Source of the DNA: JBJKPP01 sp046706145
Lineage (GTDB): Bacteria; Bacteroidota; Ignavibacteria; Ignavibacteriales; Ignavibacteriaceae
NCBI GenBank assembly: GCA_046706145.1
Contig: JBJKPP010000187.1
Location: forward strand, 1 to 14,054
Direction of reading: 5' to 3'
Length of the DNA stretch: 14,054 nt
A model generated the notes under the pieces. That model was not told the DNA's origin. It saw nothing but the letters and a program-made list of their open reading frames with translations, and did not search any database. The stretch's first letter is position 1. Every line of letters begins with the position of its first letter. The position numbers and the translations under genes are program-made. Below are positions 1 through 6,515 of this stretch, in pieces.

Positions 1-2
1 CA

Positions 3-86
3 AGATTACTCAATAAACAGAGAACTGCTCAGGCTGCTCTGGATATGGTTAGACGTGCGTTATTAGGTATTCCGTTCGATGATTAG
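3..86 (+). CDS. cinA: C-terminal end of CinA-like protein (nicotinamide-nucleotide amidase/competence-damage family), partial
   Basis: Only the last 27 codons are present, since the frame is open from the left edge to TAG at 84-86. The peptide has a basic, Ala/Leu-rich amphipathic helix (NKQRTAQAALDMVRRALLG) of the kind that ends CinA proteins, whose C-terminal domain deamidates nicotinamide mononucleotide. CinA immediately upstream of recA is a common arrangement, and the stop overlaps the thpR start by 8 nt, which implies translational coupling. The call rests on a short helix plus context, so another protein ending in a similar helix cannot be fully excluded. Confidence 0.62.
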   Translation, partial: RLLNKQRTAQAALDMVRRALLGIPFDD

Positions 87-627
87 ACTTTTTGTTGCCC
101 TACATATTCCTGACGAGATAAGAACAAAGATAATAGATATTAGAAAGCAAATTTTGCCTGAAGGCAAAAATCTCCGATGGGAACCAAAAGAGAAAATTCA
201 TATTACTCTAAAGTTTATTGGTGATGTTGAAAATAAAAAAGTTGATGATATTAAATCAGTTATATCTTTTGCTGAGAATTACAAAAAGATTGAGTTAAGC
301 TTAACAAAATTCGGACTGTTTTTTAACAGGCATATCCCTAAGATTTTATGGGTGGGGTTAAGTGAAAATGAGAATCTTATAAATCTTGTAAATGAGTTAA
401 ACTTAAAGCTGAAAGGAATTGATATTCCAGTTGAGAGTAGGAAATTCAAATCTCATCTAACACTTTTAAGAATTAAAAATAATTTCCCAGAAAGCTTGAT
501 TGATAAGTTTGAAAACTTTAATATACCCGAAACATCGTTTGTGTGTGATACAATCTCATTAATGGAGAGTAGATTGTATCCTACAGGTTCGGAGTATTCA
601 ACTATTAAAAACTATGAACTAAAATGA
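79..627 (+). CDS. thpR: RNA 2',3'-cyclic phosphodiesterase (2H family, LigT-like)
   Basis: This is a 182-residue protein of the 2H phosphoesterase superfamily, the usual size for ThpR. It carries the two HxTx signatures that define the family: H41-I-T-L44 in the first lobe and H126-L-T-L129 in the second, about 85 residues apart. The family opens 2',3'-cyclic phosphates at RNA ends to 2'-phosphomonoesters and acts in the cytoplasm. The N-terminus (MIRLFVALHIP) is typical, and the ATG overlaps the stop of the upstream cinA-like gene. recA follows 12 nt after the stop, so cinA-thpR-recA-recX probably form one transcript. Its physiological substrate is generally unclear, and the gene may simply be carried in the recombination operon. 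Confidence 0.9.
   Translation: MIRLFVALHIPDEIRTKIIDIRKQILPEGKNLRWEPKEKIHITLKFIGDVENKKVDDIKSVISFAENYKKIELSLTKFGLFFNRHIPKILWVGLSENENLINLVNELNLKLKGIDIPVESRKFKSHLTLLRIKNNFPESLIDKFENFNIPETSFVCDTISLMESRLYPTGSEYSTIKNYELK
547..580. repeat. 10-bp perfect inverted repeat inside the 3' end of thpR, 59 nt before recA
   Basis: GATACAATCT at 547-556 is the exact reverse complement of AGATTGTATC at 571-580, with a 14-nt spacer. It lies in coding sequence but just upstream of recA, where an operator or an mRNA-processing hairpin could act. No known LexA consensus is matched. Chance occurrence in AT-rich DNA is possible. Confidence 0.4.
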
Positions 628-630
628 AAT

Positions 631-635
631 GGAGG
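631..635 (+). promoter_or_regulatory. Shine-Dalgarno site that decides the recA start
   Basis: GGAGG at 631-635 lies 4 nt before ATG 640. The alternative in-frame GTG at 637 would be separated from GGAGG by only one base, so ATG 640 is the better start. Confidence 0.65.
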
Positions 636-639
636 AGTG

Positions 640-1695
640 ATGGCTTCTGACAAGGACCAGAAAATTAAGATAATCGAAGACACAATTGCCAATATTGAAA
701 AGACCTATGGAAAAGGTGCAATTATGAAATTGGGCGATGGAGTAATCAATCAAATTGCATCAATTCCAACCGGCGCTCTTTCTCTCGATTATGCGCTCGG
801 GATAGGAGGAATTCCTAGGGGACGTGTTACAGAGGTTTACGGGCCGGAGTCCAGCGGTAAAACTACTCTCTGTCTTCACGTAATTGCAGAAGCACAAAAA
901 GCCGGCGGGATGGCCGCATTTATTGATGCCGAACATGCTCTGGATGTTAATTATGCCAAAAAGCTTGGTGTTGATACTTCGAATTTGCTGCTTTCACAGC
1001 CGGATTTCGGAGAACAGGCTTTGGAAATAACAGACACTTTAGTTAGAAGCAACGCTCTTGATATTATCGTTATAGACTCAGTTGCTGCTTTAGTTCCCAG
1101 ATCCGAAATTGAAGGAGAAATGGGAGATGCAACAATGGCGGTTCAGGCAAGGTTGATGTCCCAGGCTCTCCGGAAATTAACCGGCGCAATCTCAAAATCC
1201 AAAACAGCAGTCATATTTATTAATCAGTTGAGAAGCAAAATCGGCATAATGTTTGGAAATCCTGAGACAACAACAGGCGGAAACGCTCTTAAATTTTATG
1301 CTTCCCTTAGATTGGACATTAGAAGAATTGCTGCAATAAAAGAAGGTTCCGATGTAATTGGTAATAGAACAAGAGTTAAAATTGTAAAGAGCAAAGTTGC
1401 ACCTCCATTTAAGGAAGTTGAATTTGACATACTTTACAACGAAGGAATAAGCAAAGCGGGAGACTTATTGGATTTTGGAGTAAATCTTGGAATTATAAAA
1501 AAGAGCGGGGCCTGGTTCACTTATGGAGAAGATAGATTTCAGGGCAGGGAACAATTTAGACAGAAACTAATGGAAGACAAACAGATATATTCAAATTTGG
1601 AAAAGGAAATTAAATCTAAATTGCAAATGCCAGGTAAAGAAGAACCAGCAGAAAGTGAAAAATCGACATCGAAGGAAAAGAAATCTTCCAAATGA
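640..1695 (+). CDS. recA: Recombinase A
   Basis: This is a 351-residue RecA, the normal bacterial length. It is a DNA-dependent ATPase that forms filaments on single-stranded DNA, drives strand exchange and stimulates LexA-type autoproteolysis. Numbered from ATG 640, the Walker A loop GPESSGKTT is at about 68-76, Walker B is LDIIVIDSVAAL near 141, and the DNA-binding L2 loop GNPETTTGGNALKFYAS near 205 is of the canonical RecA type. The C-terminal tail is a short hydrophilic stretch rich in Glu, Lys and Ser, rather than the strongly acidic tail of E. coli. It lies 12 nt after thpR and 12 nt before recX, its usual regulator. No SOS operator or dedicated promoter is evident in the tiny upstream gap, so control must come from further upstream or from within thpR. 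Confidence 0.98.
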   Translation: MASDKDQKIKIIEDTIANIEKTYGKGAIMKLGDGVINQIASIPTGALSLDYALGIGGIPRGRVTEVYGPESSGKTTLCLHVIAEAQKAGGMAAFIDAEHALDVNYAKKLGVDTSNLLLSQPDFGEQALEITDTLVRSNALDIIVIDSVAALVPRSEIEGEMGDATMAVQARLMSQALRKLTGAISKSKTAVIFINQLRSKIGIMFGNPETTTGGNALKFYASLRLDIRRIAAIKEGSDVIGNRTRVKIVKSKVAPPFKEVEFDILYNEGISKAGDLLDFGVNLGIIKKSGAWFTYGEDRFQGREQFRQKLMEDKQIYSNLEKEIKSKLQMPGKEEPAESEKSTSKEKKSSK

Positions 1696-1707
1696 TAAAA
1701 TTATGTA

Positions 1708-2343
1708 ATGAAAATAGTAAGAATTGAGAAAAAGGGAACTAGTAAAGTTGAATTAGTCTTTGATGACGGGCAAATCTTAATCCTGTCTTACGAAATATTT
1801 CTAAAAAATGGCTTAAGGAAAAACGATGATGTTTCTGAAAGCCATTTTTTGTTTTTGAACAAAGAAAACGAAAAATATCTGATTAAGCAAAAAGCTTATA
1901 ATTATTTGGCAAGAAGATTACACTCAGAAAAAGAACTCAAGCTGAAATTATTAAAAGGCAAATTTGATAAAGAGTTAATTGATGAAGTAATTGGAGTAAT
2001 GAACTCTTCAAATTATTTAGATGATGAGGAATTTGCTAGAGAATTTATAAATGAAAAAAAGAAAAAATCATGGGGAAGCAATAAAAATAAAGCTGGTTTA
2101 ATAAGCAAAGGTATAAGTAGAGAAATTATATCAAATGTTCTTGACGAAGAAATAGATGAAGATGTTCAGTATAAAAAAGCGTATGAACTTGCGCAAAAGA
2201 AATTGAGGAGCCTTTCCTACAAAAACATTGACAAGGCTAAACTCAAACAGAAAATAAATACGTCGCTAATTTCTAAAGGTTTCAGCTTTGATATTGTAAG
2301 AAGAGTTTTCGAAGATATAGATTTGGAAGAAAATGTTGATTAG
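1708..2343 (+). CDS. recX: Regulatory protein RecX
   Basis: This 211-residue RecX family protein binds RecA filaments and modulates, usually inhibits, strand exchange and ATPase activity. The family signatures are clear: the first helical repeat YLARRLHSEKELKLKL (67-82), then NYLDDEEFAREFINEK (102-117), the L-x-x-KGIS repeat (131-137) and a last LISKGFS (187-193), making three tandem three-helix modules. About 60 residues precede the first module as a beta-rich extension (KVELVFDDGQILILSYEIF), a form seen in RecX of Bacteroidetes/Chlorobi relatives. It follows recA by 12 nt, with no obvious Shine-Dalgarno site, so translation may be coupled to recA. The 64-nt gap to the convergent Nudix gene holds no convincing terminator. 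Confidence 0.93.
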   Translation: MKIVRIEKKGTSKVELVFDDGQILILSYEIFLKNGLRKNDDVSESHFLFLNKENEKYLIKQKAYNYLARRLHSEKELKLKLLKGKFDKELIDEVIGVMNSSNYLDDEEFAREFINEKKKKSWGSNKNKAGLISKGISREIISNVLDEEIDEDVQYKKAYELAQKKLRSLSYKNIDKAKLKQKINTSLISKGFSFDIVRRVFEDIDLEENVD

Positions 2344-2407
2344 GGACAAGTTTTCTATTCTTTAAGAGTTTGGCAAAACGTTGAGAATATTATTATTAAG
2401 CACAGAT

Positions 2408-2818
2408 TTATTTAATCTTATTCTCTAAATCTAAAATCATTGCAGAGACTTCGGGAATGCTGACTTTATTTGCTGCTTCCTTTGTCGGAAACCATTTTCT
2501 TTCCCTGTGATTTATTTCAGGGTATTTATTTAATACTTCAGTTACCTCTAATGAAAAAACTTTTATAATAATCTTACCTGAAGATTTTTTTACTAAATAA
2601 TCGCCGAGTTCGTAAGTCTCATTGGAGCCAATTATTCCTGCTTCTTCATAGGCTTCTTTTTTAGCCGACTCAAACGGCGTTAAATTAAATGCGACAGCAC
2701 CTTTCGGAACTATCCATTTTTTCTTTTTTATGCTGGTGATAAGAAGTATTTCAATCTTGTCCTCTGCTTTTCGATAAGGAATGACTGCGGACTGGTTTGG
2801 ATTGAAAGTTATATGCAA
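2408..2818 (-). CDS. Nudix hydrolase
   Basis: This is a 136-residue single-domain Nudix hydrolase, a class that cleaves nucleoside diphosphates linked to another moiety. The Nudix box spans about residues 40-62: a leading G40, then K54-E55-A-Y-E58-E59-A-G61-I62, which keeps the metal-binding REUxEExGU core with Lys in place of Arg. The Glu expected seven residues after the box start is Leu, as in a DIPP-like subgroup that reads PKG-x(6)-L/M-x-P...SA-x-KEA-x-EEAG. Substrate cannot be predicted. The start is inferred to be TTG (2816-2818), because an in-frame TAA lies three codons upstream and no ATG, GTG or Shine-Dalgarno site is available. The gene is convergent with recX and divergent from murB. 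Confidence 0.88.
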   Translation of the reverse strand: MHITFNPNQSAVIPYRKAEDKIEILLITSIKKKKWIVPKGAVAFNLTPFESAKKEAYEEAGIIGSNETYELGDYLVKKSSGKIIIKVFSLEVTEVLNKYPEINHRERKWFPTKEAANKVSIPEVSAMILDLENKIK

Positions 2819-2897
2819 TTTACTTTACGCCAAATAGGTTTTGATTATAATATTTAAACTTTTTATTCTATAACTTTAATTTCAGTTTAAGAAAAAT

Positions 2898-2914
2898 TTA
2901 CGATTTCATCGTAA
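2898..2914. promoter_or_regulatory. Palindromic operator-like site or leader hairpin before murB
   Basis: TTACGAT (2898-2904) and ATCGTAA (2908-2914) form a perfect 7-bp dyad around TTC. It ends 9 nt before the murB ATG and sits in the divergent Nudix/murB region. It could be a repressor site or a small hairpin affecting murB ribosome access. No regulator is identified. Confidence 0.4.
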
Positions 2915-2923
2915 GAAATCAAA

Positions 2924-3940
2924 ATGAACATAAAAGAAAATTTTTCTGTTAAAAATATCAACACATTTGGAATAGACGTTAATGCAAAGTTTTTTGTAGA
3001 GGTTGGAACTCAAAATGAGTTGTGCGAAATATTGTCTTCGGCAAAATTTAAGAACGAAAAGAAGATGATTTTAGGTGGTGGAAGCAACGTTCTTTTCACA
3101 AAAGATTACGATGGGGTAATCATCGCACTTTCATCTAATGAAATTAAAATAATTAATGAAGATATTCAGAAAGCTATTGTAGAAGCGGATGCCGGAGTAA
3201 TCTGGCATAAGTTGGTTTTGTACTGTGTGGAAAGGAACCTTGGCGGAATAGAAAATCTTTCATTAATTCCTGGTAAAGTTGGGGCTGCACCTATTCAAAA
3301 TATAGGTGCTTATGGGCAGGAACTTAAAGATGTATTTGTTTCTCTCTATGGGGTTTTTATAGAAAATTGCGAAGATAAAACTTTTGAGAATTATGAGTGT
3401 AATTTTGGATATCGGGATAGTGTTTTTAAACAAGAACTAAAAAATAAGTTTGCTATTATAAAAGTGAGGCTGAAGCTAGATAAAAATCCTAAACTCAATA
3501 TTTCATACAAACCGCTTGAGAATGAAATAAATAGATTGAACCTGAAAAATCTTACCATAAAAGATGTCAGCGATATTGTTTGCTCTATCAGAAAAAGTAA
3601 GCTGCCCAATCCGGCCGAAATAGGCAATGCAGGAAGCTTTTTCAAAAATCCTTTGGTGGATGAAAGGAAATTTGAACAACTAAAAGTTAAATATCCAGAT
3701 ATTATTGGTTTCCCAAATGAGGATGGCAAAATTAAAATCCCGGCGGGATGGTTAATTGAGAAAGCCGGTTTGAAAGGGAAACACGTGGGAAATACAGGTA
3801 CGCACAAAAAACAAGCTCTTGTGATTGTTAATTATGGTGGTGCGACTGGACAGGAAATTCTCAGTTTTAAGGATTCTGTTAAAGAAAAAATATTTGCAGA
3901 TTTCGGTATAGAACTAGACGAAGAGGTCAACATTATTTAG
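2924..3940 (+). CDS. murB: UDP-N-acetylenolpyruvoylglucosamine reductase (MurB, type I)
   Basis: MurB is the FAD- and NADPH-dependent reductase that converts UDP-GlcNAc-enolpyruvate to UDP-MurNAc, the second committed step of peptidoglycan precursor synthesis in the cytoplasm. The 338-residue length fits the E. coli-like type I form. Visible motifs are the N-terminal NTFGI, the FAD-binding GGGSN (51-55), SLIPGKVGAAPIQNIGAYG (113-131), the CNFGYRDS segment with Y163 and R164, the catalytic Ser238 in NAGSFFKNP, and the terminal Glu in LDEEVNII (E333/E334). No ribosome-binding site is obvious. The gene stands alone rather than in a division/cell-wall cluster, with a palindrome just upstream. Confidence 0.96.
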   Translation: MNIKENFSVKNINTFGIDVNAKFFVEVGTQNELCEILSSAKFKNEKKMILGGGSNVLFTKDYDGVIIALSSNEIKIINEDIQKAIVEADAGVIWHKLVLYCVERNLGGIENLSLIPGKVGAAPIQNIGAYGQELKDVFVSLYGVFIENCEDKTFENYECNFGYRDSVFKQELKNKFAIIKVRLKLDKNPKLNISYKPLENEINRLNLKNLTIKDVSDIVCSIRKSKLPNPAEIGNAGSFFKNPLVDERKFEQLKVKYPDIIGFPNEDGKIKIPAGWLIEKAGLKGKHVGNTGTHKKQALVIVNYGGATGQEILSFKDSVKEKIFADFGIELDEEVNII

Positions 3941-3946
3941 ACTTGC

Positions 3947-3960
3947 GTCAGAATGCTGAC
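3947..3960 (+). terminator. Small hairpin just after murB, possible weak terminator
   Basis: GTCAG (3947-3951), loop AATG, CTGAC (3956-3960) forms a perfect 5-bp stem starting 6 nt after the murB stop and followed by AAATTTGATTGAT. The stem is short and there is no uninterrupted T run, so the terminator call is weak. Confidence 0.28.
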
Positions 3961-3968
3961 AAATTTGA

Positions 3969-3999
3969 TTGATATTCTTGCTCATTGTGATTAACTTTT
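3969..3999 (+). promoter_or_regulatory. Possible Bacteroidetes-type promoter for phhA
   Basis: TTG at 3969-3971 is followed 20 nt later by TAACTTTT at 3992-3999, close to the TTTG / TAnnTTTG pattern of Bacteroidetes primary sigma factors (one mismatch in the downstream element). It would start transcription near 4007, before the dyad at 4020-4036. Confidence 0.3.
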
Positions 4000-4019
4000 C
4001 AAAAAAAATAAAAATAGAT

Positions 4020-4036
4020 TACAACCAAAAGTTGTA
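4020..4036. promoter_or_regulatory. Small dyad in the phhA leader
   Basis: TACAAC (4020-4025) and GTTGTA (4031-4036) are perfect 6-bp arms around CAAAA. The dyad ends 7 nt before the AGGAG ribosome-binding site of phhA (4044-4048), a position suited to an operator or a leader hairpin. The arms are short and chance is possible. Confidence 0.3.
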
Positions 4037-4056
4037 GTTGAAAAGGAGATAAAAAC

Positions 4057-4875
4057 ATGAGTCCCCGCAAACCTAAGAAAGAGACACTCTCTGCATATGA
4101 AAAAGCAGCAAAAGAAGGTGTTGATCCAAGATGTATCCCGCAAAAATTAACCGGCCCTGTTCCTGAGCATGATGAAATTGCTTATCCAAATTATAAAGAG
4201 GAAGAGCATGAAAGATGGAAATTCTTATTTGAAAGACAAATGAAACTTCTTCATGGCCGTGTTTGTGATGAATACATGGAAGGTACAGAAAAGTTAAACT
4301 TCACAGCGGATAAAATTCCTTCTTTAAAAGAATTAAGTCATGCCTTTAATAAAACTACCGGATGGAAAATTGCCAGAGTTCCGGGATTAATTCATGAGCA
4401 AGATTTTTTTGAAATGATTAAGCGAAAAGTATTCCCATCAACTGATTATATAAGAGGAAAACAAGAGCTCGATTATACACCTGCCCCGGATCTTTTCCAC
4501 GATATGTTCGGACATATGCCAATGCTTACGAACCCCAATTTTGCTTCTTTTTACCAAATGTTTGGCGAAGCTGCCTTCCATGCAAAAGGTGAGTACCGAA
4601 AGTATTTAGAGACATTCCATTGGTTTAGTGTAGAATTCGGATTAATAAGAAAACCGGAAGGAATGAGAATCTATGGAGCGGGAATAGTTTCATCACTTGG
4701 AGAAGTTCAGCATGCTTTATCAAACGAAGTGGAGGTTAAAAACTTTAACCCGGAGAAAATGGTAAAGCAGCAATACGACGTTTGGCATTTGCAGCCTGCA
4801 CTTTTTGCTATTGATTCTTTTGAGCAATTGGAAGACGGCTTTAAACTTTGGACTAAAAAACATAAGCTTCTTTAA
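4057..4875 (+). CDS. phhA: Phenylalanine 4-monooxygenase (pterin-dependent)
   Basis: This is a 272-residue single-domain aromatic amino acid hydroxylase of the short bacterial type. It uses Fe(II), O2 and a tetrahydropterin to hydroxylate phenylalanine to tyrosine. The iron ligands are visible: H148 and H153 in the strongly conserved DLFHDMFGHMPML block (145-157) and E193 in FHWFSVEFGL. SLGEVQHAL (213-221) and the WHLQPALFAIDSFEQL tail are also family hallmarks. There is no regulatory ACT domain. AGGAG at 4044-4048 supports ATG 4057. Its cofactor would be supplied by the PTPS/FolE/SDR operon about 1.2 kb downstream on the same strand. No carbinolamine dehydratase or dihydropteridine reductase gene is recognised in the window. 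Confidence 0.95.
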   Translation: MSPRKPKKETLSAYEKAAKEGVDPRCIPQKLTGPVPEHDEIAYPNYKEEEHERWKFLFERQMKLLHGRVCDEYMEGTEKLNFTADKIPSLKELSHAFNKTTGWKIARVPGLIHEQDFFEMIKRKVFPSTDYIRGKQELDYTPAPDLFHDMFGHMPMLTNPNFASFYQMFGEAAFHAKGEYRKYLETFHWFSVEFGLIRKPEGMRIYGAGIVSSLGEVQHALSNEVEVKNFNPEKMVKQQYDVWHLQPALFAIDSFEQLEDGFKLWTKKHKLL

Positions 4876-4928
4876 TTATTTTTTTGATGGAACATAGAGA
4901 TTAGTCTATTCTATTGAATCACACTAAC

Positions 4929-4959
4929 TTGTATTAGCATAAACAATTATATAATTTTG
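4929..4959 (+). promoter_or_regulatory. Promoter of the AhpE-like peroxiredoxin gene
   Basis: TTG at 4929-4931, 20 nt of spacer, then TAATTTTG at 4952-4959 matches the Bacteroidetes TTTG / TAnnTTTG pattern. A perfect TATAAT (4950-4955) overlaps it. The predicted start near 4966 gives a leader of about 38 nt before ATG 5004. Confidence 0.5.
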
Positions 4960-5003
4960 CTTGATAGTGCTAAACAATAATTAAGTTATTATAGAGGTTG
5001 CTT

Positions 5004-5480
5004 ATGCCAATAGAAGTTGGAGATCAGGCTCCGGATTTTACTTTAAAAAATCAAAATTCGGAGAATATGTCATTAAGTAGTTTTAAAGATAAAAATGTCG
5101 TGTTACTCTTCTTTCCGTTTGCCAATTCTTCTGTTTGTACAAGAGAGATGTGTGCCATGAGGGATGATTTTAAGAAATATGAAAAACTTAATGCTGAAGT
5201 TATCGCCATAAGCGTTGATAGTCCGTATGCATTAAAACTATGGGCTGAAAAAAATAACCTTAGCTTCAATCTTTTAAGCGACTTCAATAAAGAAGTTTCC
5301 AAACAGTACGATTCTTTATATGATATATATGCGCCTGGCAAATATGATTATATCGGCGTAGCAAAAAGGTCAGCTTTTGTAATTGGAACAGACGGAAAAA
5401 TCAAGTACAAAGAGATTTGCCCTACGCCAGGAGCAGAACCGAGTTATGAGTCAATTCAAAAAGCGCTTGAAGAAGATTGA
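5004..5480 (+). CDS. AhpE-like peroxiredoxin (AhpC/TSA family)
   Basis: This 158-residue cytoplasmic thiol peroxidase reduces H2O2 or organic hydroperoxides. The thioredoxin-fold N-terminus GDQAPDFTL leads to the active-site loop PFANSSVCTREMC, with peroxidatic Cys45 and a second Cys50 at the Bcp-type spacing. The normally conserved Thr three residues before the Cys is Ser here, a tolerated variant. The conserved Arg is R122 (AKRSAFVIG). A further Cys139 lies in KEICPTPGAEP, a loop that lacks Cys in typical AhpE and might serve as an alternative resolving residue. The start is ATG 5004, preceded by AGAGG at 4993-4997; the in-frame TTG at 4998 is less likely. The gene has its own promoter and is closed by a palindromic repeat, so it is probably monocistronic. 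Confidence 0.9.
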   Translation: MPIEVGDQAPDFTLKNQNSENMSLSSFKDKNVVLLFFPFANSSVCTREMCAMRDDFKKYEKLNAEVIAISVDSPYALKLWAEKNNLSFNLLSDFNKEVSKQYDSLYDIYAPGKYDYIGVAKRSAFVIGTDGKIKYKEICPTPGAEPSYESIQKALEED

Positions 5481-5537
5481 TTCTGATGTAAAATGTTTAT
5501 GATGGCTCACAACTGATTTTCGAAAGAATTTTGATGT

Positions 5538-5569
5538 TAAACCTAATTCCTTCAAAGGAATTGGGTTTA
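5538..5569 (+). terminator. Palindromic repeat copy A, probable terminator after the peroxiredoxin gene
   Basis: A 15-bp stem pairs 5538-5552 with 5555-5569 (one T-G wobble at 5544/5563) and starts 58 nt after the stop. In practice the loop would be 4 nt. It is followed by TT and then A-rich sequence, a weak U tail. The same element recurs at 8566-8599 with a compensated base change, which marks it as a repeated, structure-conserved element. Confidence 0.6.
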
Positions 5570-5646
5570 TTAAAGTGGGGTCTTACTATAGTTTAGCATT
5601 AGTTTTATTTTGTAAAAGATTCTAATTTCTATATAAGGAGGTTAAG

Positions 5647-6105
5647 ATGCTGCAAGCGGGAGACAAGGCGCCAAATTTTAAGTTACACGATCAAACGGGC
5701 AAAGAGATTTCCTTGAGCGAATTCAAAGGTAAAAAAGTAGTTTTGTACTTTTATCCAAAAGATGATACTTCAGGATGTACTAAGGAAGCCTGTAGTTTTA
5801 GAGATACTTTTCCAAAATTCAATAAATCCCAGGCAGTAATTCTGGGCATGAGTCCCGATTCTGTCGAGTCACACAAAAAATTTGCAGAAAAATATAATCT
5901 TCCCTTTACTTTATTAAGTAATGAAGACAAAGATGTGCTTGAAAAGTATGGCGTTTGGAAAGAAAAGAGTATGTATGGAAGAAAATATATGGGAGTTGAA
6001 AGAACAACTTTTGTTATAGATGAAAAGGGAATTATTAAAAAAGTATTTCCTAAAGTAAAAGTTGAAAATCATCATAATGAAGTGCTGGAGGCTTTAAAAG
6101 ATTAA
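5647..6105 (+). CDS. bcp: Thioredoxin-dependent thiol peroxidase Bcp (atypical 2-Cys peroxiredoxin)
   Basis: This is a 152-residue Bcp/PrxQ peroxiredoxin that reduces hydroperoxides with electrons from thioredoxin. The active site YFYPKDDTSGCTKEACSFRD places peroxidatic Cys44 and resolving Cys49 with four residues between, as in E. coli Bcp, with the conserved Thr41. Arg119 in GVERTTFVID completes the catalytic set. A near-perfect Shine-Dalgarno site (AAGGAGG, 5635-5641) precedes the ATG. The stop abuts the next start (TAAATG), so this gene leads the pterin operon bcp-PTPS-folE-SDR-SDR. A simple inference is protection against H2O2 formed by autoxidation of tetrahydrobiopterin or uncoupled PhhA turnover. 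No clear promoter was found between the preceding palindrome and this gene. Confidence 0.95.
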   Translation: MLQAGDKAPNFKLHDQTGKEISLSEFKGKKVVLYFYPKDDTSGCTKEACSFRDTFPKFNKSQAVILGMSPDSVESHKKFAEKYNLPFTLLSNEDKDVLEKYGVWKEKSMYGRKYMGVERTTFVIDEKGIIKKVFPKVKVENHHNEVLEALKD

Positions 6106-6513
6106 ATGGTTTATGTAACAAGAAGAGAAACTTTCAACGCTGCACATAGATTGTTCAACCCTGAATGGAGCGAAGAAAAGAATTTCGAAGTTTTTGGGAA
6201 ATGTAGTAATCCAAACTGGCATGGTCACAATTATGTGCTGGAAGTTGTTGTTGCAGGGGAGATAAATAAAAAAACCGGTTTCGTTTTGGATATTAGAACA
6301 TTGAAAGAAATTATAGAAAGAAATGTTATTGAACATGTTGACCACAAAAATTTAAATATCGAAACTGAGTTTATGAAAGGGAAAATACCTTCCACTGAAA
6401 ATCTTGCAGTGGGAATTTGGAATCAATTGGTTGACAAAATTGAAGTTGCTAAGTTATATAAAGTTCGGTTATCTGAAACAGAAAATAATTTTTTCGAATA
6501 TAAAGGAGATTAG
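6106..6513 (+). CDS. 6-pyruvoyl-tetrahydropterin synthase (PTPS)
   Basis: This 135-residue enzyme belongs to the PTPS/QueD family and converts 7,8-dihydroneopterin triphosphate to 6-pyruvoyl-tetrahydropterin with loss of triphosphate. The zinc ligands are H14, H39 and H41. Catalytic residues are Cys33 in FGKCSNPNWHGHNY and the Asp79-His80 pair in VDHKNL; Glu124 in SETENN would anchor the pterin. The C-x5-HGH spacing, the PSTENLA segment and the terminal YKGD resemble animal PTPS as recalled from memory, rather than the queuosine enzyme QueD, which uses C-x3-HGH. It lies directly after bcp and 2 nt before folE, whose product is its substrate. This supports a biopterin role over queuosine. A GGAGG at 6087-6091 is 14 nt upstream of the ATG. 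Confidence 0.88.
   Translation: MVYVTRRETFNAAHRLFNPEWSEEKNFEVFGKCSNPNWHGHNYVLEVVVAGEINKKTGFVLDIRTLKEIIERNVIEHVDHKNLNIETEFMKGKIPSTENLAVGIWNQLVDKIEVAKLYKVRLSETENNFFEYKGD
6503..6508 (+). promoter_or_regulatory. Shine-Dalgarno site supporting a TTG start for folE
   Basis: AAGGAG at 6503-6508 lies 7 nt before TTG 6516, inside the last codons of the PTPS gene. No ATG occurs before the conserved FolE N-terminal region, so the TTG is the best start. Confidence 0.7.
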
Positions 6514-6515
6514 TA

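Noticed and set aside
2344..2407. Possible bidirectional terminator between recX and the Nudix gene (ATTCT...AGAAT)
   Set aside because: Only 5 bp pair before several mismatches, and there is no convincing loop or T run.
3391..3807. 138-codon minus-strand open frame inside murB
   Set aside because: It lies wholly antisense to a clearly conserved MurB and its translation has no family pattern; it is a codon-bias shadow.
4968..5598. 8-nt element TGCTAAAC (4968-4975) and its reverse complement (5591-5598) upstream of the two peroxiredoxin genes
   Set aside because: An 8-mer match between two AT-rich leaders on either strand is close to chance expectation, and the positions relative to the starts differ.
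6094..6345. 83-codon minus-strand frame over the PTPS gene
   Set aside because: It is antisense to a gene with complete catalytic motifs, and its translation is Phe/Asn-rich without domain signs.
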